From assembly GCA_021234155.1 (NCBI GenBank), contig JAJEKV010000420.1:62001-126000 (forward strand): a stretch of DNA of 64,000 nucleotides, in the 5' to 3' direction. The notes beneath the pieces were generated by a model. That model had not been told where the DNA came from. It ran no database searches and worked only from the letters and a program-made list of their open reading frames with translations. The position numbers and the translations under genes are program-made. The DNA comes from Isoetes taiwanensis. Its lineage: Eukaryota > Streptophyta > Lycopodiopsida > Isoetales > Isoetaceae. Shown here piece by piece: positions 55,111-64,000 of this stretch. Position 1 is the stretch's first letter, and each line of letters starts with the position of its first letter.

Positions 55111-55489
55111 ATAAGCAGCAATCAGGGTCTTTTCAGAGGGAGAATGCCTTTGAAGCTTTGAGGACAAAAAATTGTATGCTACTGAGGTTTATATCCAGGC
55201 ATCGAGCTGAAGATTCAATAAGCGATAGAGTCAGAGTTAAAGGAAGCTTAAACCTTCTTCCACCAGCTTGTAAACAAAAGTATAATATTCTCACAGAGAA
55301 GCCCTTTAGGATGGCCTTTTTGTAACTATCGAGTCTCCCTTGAATTCTTTAGCAATTGTAAGGGCTCTCACGGTGGTCTTTGTTGTTGTATGCTTAACCT
55401 AACTTTTTTTTTGAAGGCAAGATATTTTAATTTATAATAAATATGGTATACAACCTTATTTATAAGCCTCCTCATAGCAGCATGCTACT
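55111..55489. other. kinase 3' flank and possible L1 tail
   Basis: 55406-55450 reads TTTTTTTTGAAGGCAAGATA, then TTTTAATTTATAATAAATATGG. This resembles the 3' end of the minus-strand L1 at 2485-2530 and may be a very short L1 stub. Otherwise no gene. Confidence 0.35.
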
Positions 55490-58400
55490 TTCCACATGCC
55501 GAGAGCAACTTCTATAACACTCATTCGGATGTGGATCGATTGGAGCCCTATGTCGATCTATATGATGACATACAGCAGCACAAACAATTGGGCAAGGTTA
55601 TGTTGCTTGGCGACTTTAATGCACGCACAGGAGCCGAGCAGGTTCCGAAATTTGACCCCTTGGCAGAGGACGTCTTGCAGCTGAACCCCGCAGAGGTGGC
55701 TTGGTCAAGGATATCAGATGACAGCCATATTTCACGCTATGGCAGGCAGTTGCTGTTGCTGGGTAGTATCTTTGACCTGGTTATTTGTAATGGATTGGCA
55801 CAATGGCCGTCTTCCAGTTGCTGCACTTGTAGACAGGAGAACCAAGGGGGCGGCTCCAGTGTGGTCGATTATCTGGCGGTTGAGCGGGCTCGCGCACGGT
55901 TACTCATTTTTCCATCGGACGGACACGGGGACGAAGAAATAGATTCGGACCACCGCCCCTATTCATGCATCTCCATTGGGAGGCTCCCCGCACCTAACGC
56001 CCCGGGCCGCAGGGGTGCCAGCTGCGCTGGACTACGACCGTCGCAGGGACCTATGCCCGGTGCTTGAGCATGATCCGCAGAACTGGCGCAACTCCCCACA
56101 CTTCAAGAGCAATCTGCCGGCTGACTCACACCGCTTCTTCTTTGGCGAAGATGCTTTGGGAGAGGCCGCTCCACGGTAGACCACGAGGCATTACCACCTT
56201 TCCCCGCAACAAATGGTTTGATGATGAGTGTCGGGAGCTTAAACGCACACTCCGGCAAGTCACTGATCCCATCTCTCGCCCACAGGCCATCGGTCAATAC
56301 CGCTCCTTTCTCAAGAACAAGAAGGCGGATACCTGAGAGCATCAAAGCGGATGTTTGGTCTCCGGACGGCACCCCAAGACATTACGGAGAAGGGTCTTGA
56401 GCAAGCCTGCACGCCCCCACGAGGGAACATCACCCGGAGCAATGGGTACAAGTACTTTTGCAATAATTTGTATGACCGGCTCGGGGCCGAACACCAGTCC
56501 CTCCACAGATAGGCATGGCTCCAGTTTATCACGAAGGGGATGTTATCATGGGCCTACAAACGTCTAGCTAATGGGAAGGCGGCCAGATCTAGATGGCATG
56601 CGGTGAGAACCACGAAATGGGTCGGGCCTCCAGCGGGTGCACATCCTCCACAAAGATTGTTCAATAAAGCATTGCGAGAAGGCTTCCCTCATTTAATGGA
56701 CCACGAAAGCGTAGTCGTGCCCATATACAAAGCGGGGACCCTCAATGCCCGCCAACTACCGTACTATTATGGTCAGCTCTCTCTTTTGCAAAACTGTTGC
56801 TATCGGCATCCTTGAGCGGCGGACCGACAATATGGGCAGAGGAAAGCGGAGGTGCGAGCTCTTACACAGGCGGTTTCCGACCCGGACATTCCACCATTGA
56901 TCATATCTTCACTCTGCGCACATTGATTGAGGATAGCAGGAATCGCCCGTGAGAACACATCTTTGTTGTTTCGTTGATTTTGCAAAAGCATTCGACCGCG
57001 GTACCCCGCAAAGAAGCTCGGGGACGATTGCGGCGGCCGGGACCCCCGACTTGCGAGAACGCGGTATATAGGTCATGCGAGGCATGCTCGGGCCGTATCA
57101 CACCGGCGGCACAACCCGATGTCGGTAGTATTGGAGTGCGTGAGGGTTGCCCCTCTCCCCACACTCTTTGGCTCGTACATTGATGGGTTGGAAGATTGGC
57201 TCACGAGCATGGAGGCGCTGGCACATCTCATGCATCACACAATCCGGCAACTCATATATCGACGATGTCAACCTCATGGCCTATACTCCGGAGGACATGC
57301 GGCACACGGATGCTCTTGACACTTTTGCCAATTTCGGCATGCGAGATAACTTGGCCAAAACTAGGGTCTTTGCTAGTTGCGTCGTCCCGTCGGCCGAGCT
57401 TCCCACCTTCACTTACGGGGGCAAGAGGTAGAGGTGGCTCCGACCTACAAGTACTTGGGGATTGAGTTCTCAACTACCACCCATTGGGATGCGGCTATCG
57501 AGGTTGCGGGTCCGCGGCGGGTTGGAAAGCACTATATGCCATGCGAGAACAACGACCACAAGGCAGAGTTATGCGCTGGGGCCTGATCACATTTGTTTGG
57601 GCTTTGGTTGAGCGGTCCTTTTGTATGGGGCAGAAGTGTGGGGTCGGTGATATCCCTCAACACCGGAATGACCTCGAAAGCAGTGCGAAGGCCTTCTTGG
57701 CACGGGCCCGGGGTGAAGTCCACGTTCCCGCACCGGATCCTACTCGGGGAGACGGGCTTTCTACCCCTTCAGCGGGCTGCATTGGAACGCCATATCGTTT
57801 ACTTTCAAAAGGTGGTCGCTATGGCTGATACACGCTTGCCCCATCTTGCTTTGGCCACGGTGATGGGGCCCCAACGCCTGAAATCCTGGCTGAAAGATAA
57901 GCAAACTCGGTGGTTCTCCGCGGTTGGCAGTCAAAACGGCAAGGCCCGTCGAGGGACAAAGAAAGATCGCGAGGCACTTAAACCGCACCTAGATGCTACT
58001 TTCCCCATCGCAAGCTCGGGATCAGAGGCTCGACGCGACGTTAGGCTGGCACACTATCGCCAGACAAGTCAATCCTAGGCTCACAAAGAGGCCCACACCA
58101 AGTGCTTGTACACCCAAATTTTGCCCATGAAGAAGCCGCAGACTTATAGCTTCTATTCGCGCGGGGCACATCGCCTCCGCATTGAAGCAGGCGTTATGCC
58201 GGAAGCACGAGCAAAGGCTTTGCCGATGTTGCCATCGGTAGCGATTGAGGATGAATGTCATACCCTCCGGATCGCCCCGCATTTGCCCATATCCAGAGAG
58301 GTATGTTCGATTGCTTTGGTGCACGGCCAGCCGTTGCATCGATTATTGACTACGGCGTCAGTGGGCTTGTTGGGGTCATACCTCCAGGAGGTTATGGATG

Positions 58401-58626
58401 CACGGACTCATTTGTGTCCTACGGGACGGTCTTGAACTGTCCTATGCAATTGTACAGTGTGCCAGCATGCTTATTACTGCTAAGGTTTTTCCCTCGAAAA
58501 CCCGCCGGGTGGGGTTTTTAATCTGTCGATGTACGCTTTTGTTTTTCTTTGTTTGGGTCCCATAGGCCAATTGGTCTCCGTGGACGCTAAAAACTTATTC
58601 TTATTCTTATTCTTATTCTTATTCTT
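55490..58626 (+). mobile_element. non-L1 LINE with (TTATTC)n tail, 5'-truncated
   Basis: Begins inside the endonuclease domain (LDRLEPYVDLYDDIQQ-type, then VMLLGDFNARTG at 55600-55640 and FDLVICNGLAQWP). The RT fragments include STIDHIFTLRTLIED (56890-56935), FCKSIRPRYP (mutated FxKAFDR), YIDDVNLMAY (catalytic block, 57256-57285) and YKYLGIEFSTTTHWD. The C-terminal part has HRLRIEAG and DECHTLRIAPHLP. The 3' end GTCTCCGTGGACGCTAAAAA is followed by (TTATTC)n at 58590-58625. It shares this 3' end with the other two family copies but has a different tail repeat. Frameshifts throughout. Confidence 0.85.
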
Positions 58627-59774
58627 AAAGACTAGATGGAAAAAATTTGCACCACACCCAAAAAACAGGTGAGAGTGAGGCACTAACTAACTTAGTACTA
58701 AAATTAGAGTAGCTCTACATCTTCTTTGCCGCATCTGATACTATTAGTGGACTCACGTCCAACCTTCTTCTCAACATGCAACAAATACTAAAGGAGCAAA
58801 GTCTACATTCTTTCCGCCCATTAGCTATGTCTCACGCCTCCCTGCAGTTCGGGTGTCAAAAATCCCTTAATGGATTGAATAGAATTAAGCCCTGAACAGC
58901 CTAGATTGGGAGCTAAACCAGATGCATGTTCTTCCAATTCAAATGAAAACCAAAGGACCGTGTAGGAGCTGAGGCCATCTGAAGCTCCTACTCCGAAAGA
59001 TGCAAGCACAAAAAGAGTTGAGGTTAGCAAACTTCACCCCGCATGCGAACTTGGACCTGGACTACGACCATCCTCCATAGAAGTACTAGAAGAGGCTACG
59101 CACTCTGTACTATGAAGGATTCTCACAGGGCCTGCCCTAAAGGGTGGTCTGCTTGCTCCTCTGCACCTCTCCTGTCCCAGCATAAGCCCCAAAATCCAGA
59201 TACCAAATCCTCTTTCTTCATTCCAACTGTGTAAACTTGAACCTGCTTGTAAAACCGTCTCTTCCCCTTACTGGGATAGGGGGCGGCTGACAGTAAGGAA
59301 GATCAACACCCTATATGGTTTCAGGTACAAAGGGCAGACTGTTATATCCGCCACATTTCCCTAAGATGCACAAGGATGCAGACCTCTAGCTGTGAAACGC
59401 CTACTGCTAGCATAGACTGTAACCTCAAAACACAGAAATGAAAGTGGAAGCTCGGTTTCTTCTTTTGTCATGATCCATCACAGAAGACCCAGCAATGAAG
59501 CAGCGGCCATACCCATCATCAATACCTCTTGCAATGGCTCTAGATAATACAAAAACAAAACAACTCTTCCTAACTTTGGAAATCAAGCTTGTGTTAAACC
59601 CTGCAGCTCTTTTTGATGTGCAGCAAAGAACTTTGTTTTAGTTTTGACATTGAATGTCATGAATTGTACAAGATGCAATGTGGAATAATATGGGTGGTGC
59701 AAAACAAAAGAAGAGAAGATTTTCTTTTTATCTTCATAACAGAGAAAGAGCTACCTTAAAAGCACATAACAAAT
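58627..59774. other. no gene recognised
   Basis: Probably intron or flank of the alpha/beta hydrolase fragment downstream. A plus-strand frame at 59043-59234 has no family. Confidence 0.4.
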
Positions 59775-60275
59775 TTTCAAGCAGAATGTTTGATGAACAT
59801 GATGAAGAAGTTGGGGGTAAAGGAGTGGCATGCATTAGGAACCAGCGGTGGGTTTGTAGTGTTCAGAATGCCTCATCTGTACCCTAAAATGGTGAAGAAA
59901 GTTATCATTGCAAGCTCGGGTGTGTGCACGGCACCTTCCAACAATGAGAATCTGTTGCAGGCCTTCAATGCATCACATATAAGTGAAATTCTGATCCCAA
60001 GAACACCTCAGATGGCCAAGAAGAGTCTCAACTTGGTATTGCATAAGCCCAACAACTTGATGCCAAAGTTCTTCTATGCTGACATGGTAGAGGTAAGTTG
60101 TGGAAGTTTTGAGTTTTGGTCTATTTGGTCTGTATGTTATAGCATGTTGGTTTCTCTTAAAAATGAGATAATGCTATTTTTATGGAGTTTTCTTCCCTTG
60201 GTCCTTGAAGGTAGCAAACCGAAACCACACCGAGAAAATAGAGCTTCTGGATGGTCTTGAGATTCCTGTAAACTG
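59775..60275 (+). pseudogene. alpha/beta hydrolase fragment
   Basis: Exon 59775-60092 encodes FQAECLMNMMKKLGVKEWHA, GTSGGFVVFRMPHLYPKMV, VIIASSGVC, then SHISEILIPRTPQMAKKSLN and FFYADMVE; donor GTAAGT. Exon 60211-60270 encodes VANRNHTEKIELLDGLEIP. The nucleophile elbow, GTSYGG in plant relatives, reads GTSGG, with one residue lost after the serine. The N- and C-terminal parts, including the acid and His of the triad, are missing. Same orientation as the ARP3-GALT-kinase fragments. Confidence 0.8.
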
Positions 60276-60327
60276 GCGGTCACCTGGTAAAGAACTCGAC
60301 TATAACTTAAGCCACTTCACTCTCTGG

Positions 60328-60363
60328 CCATGGAGGGCAACCCTCCATGCGCAGCACCTTGTT
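60328..60363. repeat. hairpin after hydrolase fragment
   Basis: CATGGAGGG-CAA-CCCTCCATG (60330-60350) followed by CGCAGCACCTTGTTTTT. It has the shape of a Helitron 3' end but ends in CTTG, not CTRR. Confidence 0.5.
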
Positions 60364-60452
60364 TTTATTTGTTATAATGCTACATATTAGATATTACATA
60401 TTGCTATGTGCTTTGCATGTTTTACATGTTTTTACCTATGTTTGCTTTTTTT

Positions 60453-60853
60453 AGGACCCGAAGGGCCCAAAATTTTTTTTAGTATAACAACCAACACATA
60501 ACTACCATTAACATTAATTAATACAACCATTGGGTCCAACACATTTAAATTAAAATTCCCCTTAAACCCCCTTTGGTTTGGGTGCATATTCAAACGGGGG
60601 GTGACGTAGAGCAGTCAAGAGCCCTTATAATTATATTTTGCACGTAGAAAATCAACACCATATAGTATTTTGCTTGAAATCTTATAGTATTTTGCAAATC
60701 TTGTTAGACAGTATAGCAAATTTTTTACTTGCATACCCCACAAACGAGGAACTTTACGTATGGTGTAGATTAAGGAATAAGGGGTGAATATGCCTATCCA
60801 ACAGCTCTAGTTTCCCGGAGTCAACCCCCATGTGAATATGCACCCAAACCCAA
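60453..60853. repeat. Rep-1 3' part with inverted arms
   Basis: Starts AGGACCCGAAGGGCCCAAAA. The left arm ACCCCCTTTGGTTTGGGTGC (60566) pairs with GCACCCAAAC near 60840-60849, and CACACGGGGGGT-type sequence pairs with AACCCCCATGTG (60823-60834). The unit between the arms is about 285 bp. Confidence 0.8.
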
Positions 60854-61740
60854 TTTAATCCCAATTTAATTAGATGATGGTTCATGTGCCTATTGGGGAA
60901 GAGCAGTGGGAGGTTCACCTTAATCCTGAGATGTATCTGGTGTAGGTAATTACTCGTGAAAAATCTCTCCTCATGTCATGAAGCACATTAACAAAGATGG
61001 AATTATTGTTGTGAGTCTACATAACTGTTGGTGCCATCCCCAGATATATAACGAGTTTATAACCCTATACCCTAAGTCAGATCTGATTAATCCAATCTGC
61101 AAATGACCGGAGATCGATGGGAGGTTTGACCATTGACATCTTGCGTCATCTAATGAGTGAGATATTCATGCCCTCTATCTTCGAGAAAAGATACGAGCCC
61201 AACCATTTCTCTCCTCCTCCTTCCTCAGTCCTAACCTGGTAGATGTGTACATTAGTTAGGGTTTATGGTGCATTGCATATTACAGATGTACTTAGATGCT
61301 CAATTTTATATCTCTTTGTGTATGTGTGTGTATGTGTGCGCATGTCCGCGTGCACGGGAGGTCCAAGTCTACGACAAAAAGATGTGGATAATGACTAGTG
61401 GACAACATGTAAAAGAAGAAAAAGAAAAACAAGATGTTGACGCATCACAAGGTTACCCTTTGGAAAAATGCGGTTCATATTTTTTTCATAATATTTTTTC
61501 ATATGGGGTATTTTGAAGCTAATACGAATGTAACAGATGACAAAAATTGAATGGATGTAATTGAAAAAGGGAGGCAAGTACCATATAAAAAATGGGAATA
61601 TATGTCTATGGAAAAGAACTTGGTTTTTCAGCTATGCTCTCCAATTAGTTGCTCCTGGGACAAGGAAATGTAATATGATCCGCACAAGAGTATTTGACTT
61701 CAGTGATACTTCTTAATTCCTAAGTACATTATTTTCTAGA
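60854..61740. other. no gene recognised
   Basis: Includes AATTTAATTAGATGATGGTT at 60852-60876, similar to the diverged element terminus at 16807 but inverted, and a GTGTATGTGTGTG run near 61320. Confidence 0.4.
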
Positions 61741-61744
61741 TAGG

Positions 61745-62045
61745 TTGTGATTAAATACGTACTTTATAGGTACGGTACGGGTACGTACTTTATAGGTACG
61801 GTACCCATATTTTATGATTTTTTTCACAAAAAAAAATGTTAAAGTACGTACCATACGTATTTTATGGTACCGTACGTACCGTACGCGTATTTTGAACAAC
61901 AACATTTTAACGTACTTTCGTACGTTAAATCGGCTGACGTATGTTACCCCGTACTGTACGTTGCGTACGTACCATACACGTACGGTACGGTAAGTACGGT
62001 ACTACACTGGAAGGTACCATACGCATACGTAACCTACACTGCCAG
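61745..62045. repeat. tract of palindromic TACGGTACG/GTACGTAC words
   Basis: About 300 bp dominated by overlapping GGTACGGTAC, CGTACCGTACG, GTACGTACC and ACGTACGGTACG. Many are self-complementary, so the tract can fold extensively. It borders the L1 fragment on its right. No coding role is likely. Confidence 0.85.
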
Positions 62046-62079
62046 GAACCCACCAAGAGTAGCAGGAACACCTCATCTG

Positions 62080-63005
62080 TAACATCCATGCTGGCCAAAA
62101 CCCTGAAGGGGGAGAGGTTTCTTTTTAGCCTGTAAATCCCACTTACCGAGTATCCCTCTTTTCCCTCAATCCCCCAAACCTCCCCAAGGCCTACAATCCC
62201 TGACCAATCATGCATTTTAGCCAAAATGCATCTAAAAATACTCTTGTCCAACACACTGGCTTGTTTGAGCCGAGTTTGGAGTTCAGACCAAGACAACCAT
62301 TGACCGTCCAACCACACGTCAGCCAAGCAGTGGATCCCTTGTTATCTCCACCTCGAATATATGCGGGGGTGGACCAAAGCCAGGGGTAGCCCATGCTTTT
62401 CCCATACTGTTGTGTTCCAGAAGATGCTAAGGCCCCCCACTTCCTCCAGGGGCGGCTTTAGGTGGAAAACCTCTATAACCTCTTGCCCTGCACTGAGTAG
62501 ACCTCGCATAATAGGAGATACGCCGCGTGGCATAGAGAACAAGTAAAAGAAGGAGCTTACCTCCTCCATAAGAACTGACGGCCTGCATAAGGGTGCGCAT
62601 TTGTCTAGCTAGAATCGAACAAAGAGAACCACAGGTGATTGTTCCCCCATAAGAGATCTCCAAATTATTCTTGCTGCCAGGACCTGAGCTTGCAACAGTA
62701 GGTCCTTGCAGCTCAATCCCCCATCTCTTCTGTCCCTGCATACTTCAGACCATGCAAGTTCAGAGGGACCATTCTATATGAACATCCTGATCATCCTCTA
62801 GAGCTTCTCTTAGACTGCCTTAGGGCCCATGAGGACCGAGGAGTAGAACACATGTGAGGATCCAAGCACAGCATTGGCTACCGTCCCTCTACCCATCGTA
62901 GAGAGGCTTCTTAATGACTAGAGATTTATTTTCCTCCGAACCTTCTCCAGAATGGGGGTCCACAGCCCACAAGTGGAGACTTGAAGAGAGAGCGGAATGC
63001 CTAGA
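62080..63005 (-). mobile_element. L1-type LINE fragment
   Basis: Minus strand: LPILEKVRRKI-type and STMGRGTVANAVLGSS (62840-62990), RRDGGLSCKD (about 62715), GGLSIFWNTTVWEKHGLPLA and LVHPRIYSRW (62342-62450), then DGQWLSWSELQTRLKQ (62260-62320). These match 3240-4100 of the first L1 in order. It lacks the RT core, the zinc domain and a poly(A) tail, so it is truncated at both ends. Confidence 0.85.
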
Positions 63006-63593
63006 AGCTTCATTGTATCTTGTTGTCTTAGGATTTGAAGCCCAAGGGCCAAAACAGTACTTGACTATAGTTGTCGGAGGTGCACCCTGGACTACCATAG
63101 TCGTCGGATTCGTCGATCTTACGACCCAGATCGTATGTTGGGGCCTGTGAGCACCTCTTGTTTCGCTTATAGTCATATATAATTGGATGCGCCTATGATT
63201 TTGAAATATGAAATATGATTTTGCCTATGGTTTTGAGGGAATATCGAACCTCTATATGTCTTTGCTAAGATTTAGAATATGAAATACCGGGGCTCGAAAC
63301 TCTACCAAAATAACTCAATGTCCTAATAAGACTAATTTAACCAATATACACGGTGAGCTAATGAGATTATTTTTCATCTTGAATCTATGTTTTTTTTTAT
63401 AACAACCCATTCAATTGTTTTAGGGATATATGTTCTATGGTTTCAAGAATTGTTATTTTTTACATCCATATCAAATCCCCCTGGAACCCCCTGTTATTTT
63501 TGCTACATTGCCTCATTTAATATAGTCTCTCTCATTGTTTCTAACATTTAGTATAGTTTGTGTGGTTGTTTCTAATATGTGAAATTTCTTCCT
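63006..63593. other. spacer with inverted Rep-1 start word
   Basis: No gene. 63485-63506 reads CTGGAACCCCCTGTTATTTT, the reverse complement of the Rep-1 start word (TAACAGGGGGTT), suggesting an inverted partial copy. Confidence 0.5.
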
Positions 63594-64000
63594 AAGGGCC
63601 CGAAGGGCCCAAAATTTTTTTTAATGTAGTAATCGACACATAACTATCATTAACATTAATTAATATAGACCATTGCATCCAACACATTTAAATCAAAATC
63701 CCCCTGAAACCCCCTTTGGTTTGGGTGCATATTCACACGGGGGGTTACGTAGGGCGCGAGAGCCCCAACAAATTTACAATACATGTACAAAATTAACACC
63801 ATTAAGTACATTATCTCAAACCTTATAGTATTTTGCAAACCTTAATATACAGTATACAAAAACTTGTACATGCATACCCCACAAATGAGGATCGCTATGT
63901 ACGGTCCAGATCTTGGAATAAAGGGCAAATATGCCCATCCGACAGCTCTCGTTGCTCGGAGTAACCCCCCGTGTGAATATGCACCCAAACCAAAGGGGGT
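63594..64000. repeat. Rep-1 3' part with inverted arms, runs off the window
   Basis: Hairpin AAGGGCCCGAAGGGCCC at 63594-63610. The left arm ACCCCCTTTGGTTTGGGTGC (63709) runs to GGGTTACG (63750). The right arm ends the window as the exact complement (63960-64000). Arms are at least 40 bp with few mismatches, and the loop is about 200 bp. Confidence 0.9.

Noticed and set aside
60328-60363. Canonical Helitron 3' end after the hydrolase fragment
   Set aside because: The hairpin is right, but the terminal word is CTTG, not CTRR, and no partner 5' end was found.
61738-62041. hAT element based on TAGGTT...AACCTA ends around the GTAC tract
   Set aside because: Ends match poorly and no 8-bp duplication is present.

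Overview
The window is nuclear DNA from a land plant, and almost all of it is transposable elements and broken gene pieces. The evidence for a plant is spliced exon fragments of plant-type genes (actin-related protein 3, a hydroxyproline O-galactosyltransferase, an ALE2-like receptor kinase, a C-4 sterol methyl oxidase, an alpha/beta hydrolase), plant L1-type LINEs and Helitron termini. The load of unusual transposon families suggests a seed-free plant such as a fern or lycophyte; that is an inference. No intact host gene, rRNA, tRNA or CRISPR array was seen.

Layout. 1-2.4 kb: a fragment resembling a Replitron-type HUH endonuclease (minus), then a pentanucleotide repeat. 2.47-5.7 kb: a 5'-truncated L1 LINE (minus). 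6.17-15.8 kb: copy A of a large multigene DNA element, decayed. Its DUF7869-like transposase-type gene (minus) carries a 656-bp hAT-type MITE, and its ParB-like gene cluster (plus) begins near 10.5 kb. 16.84-30.29 kb: a probable 13.4-kb non-autonomous Helitron (minus) with a second 1.2-kb Helitron nested near its 3' end. It carries gene fragments (sterol methyl oxidase, LRR), two copies of a 1.3-kb repeat and a second kind of LINE. 30.3-34.7 kb: repeat debris. 34.7-40.8 kb: a nearly complete L1 LINE (plus). 41.0-55.1 kb: a chimera of spliced fragments (ARP3, galactosyltransferase, receptor kinase).

The ARP3 intron contains copy B of the large element, 41873-53593 (11.7 kb), with 31-bp terminal inverted repeats and a TTAT target duplication. 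Removing it restores a 105-bp intron. 55.5-58.6 kb: a LINE of the second kind (plus). 59.8-60.3 kb: an alpha/beta hydrolase fragment. 60.4-64 kb: fold-back repeats, a TACGGTACG-rich tract and another L1 fragment.

The large element is the most interesting system here. Each copy encodes: a protein with a ParB/sulfiredoxin-like DGQHS motif, apparently followed by a methyltransferase-like region; a small acidic protein; a small coiled-coil protein; a divergently transcribed protein resembling DUF8039; and, at the other end, a DUF7869-like protein that could be the transposase. About 27 copies of a palindromic motif (half-site near GAATWCACGCC, one central base, reverse complement) sit in the introns and intergenic spaces of the ParB half, and I saw none elsewhere in the window. 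A ParB-like protein with parS-like dispersed palindromes and a possible DNA methyltransferase in a plant transposon would be new to me. All gene copies in this window carry disabling mutations.
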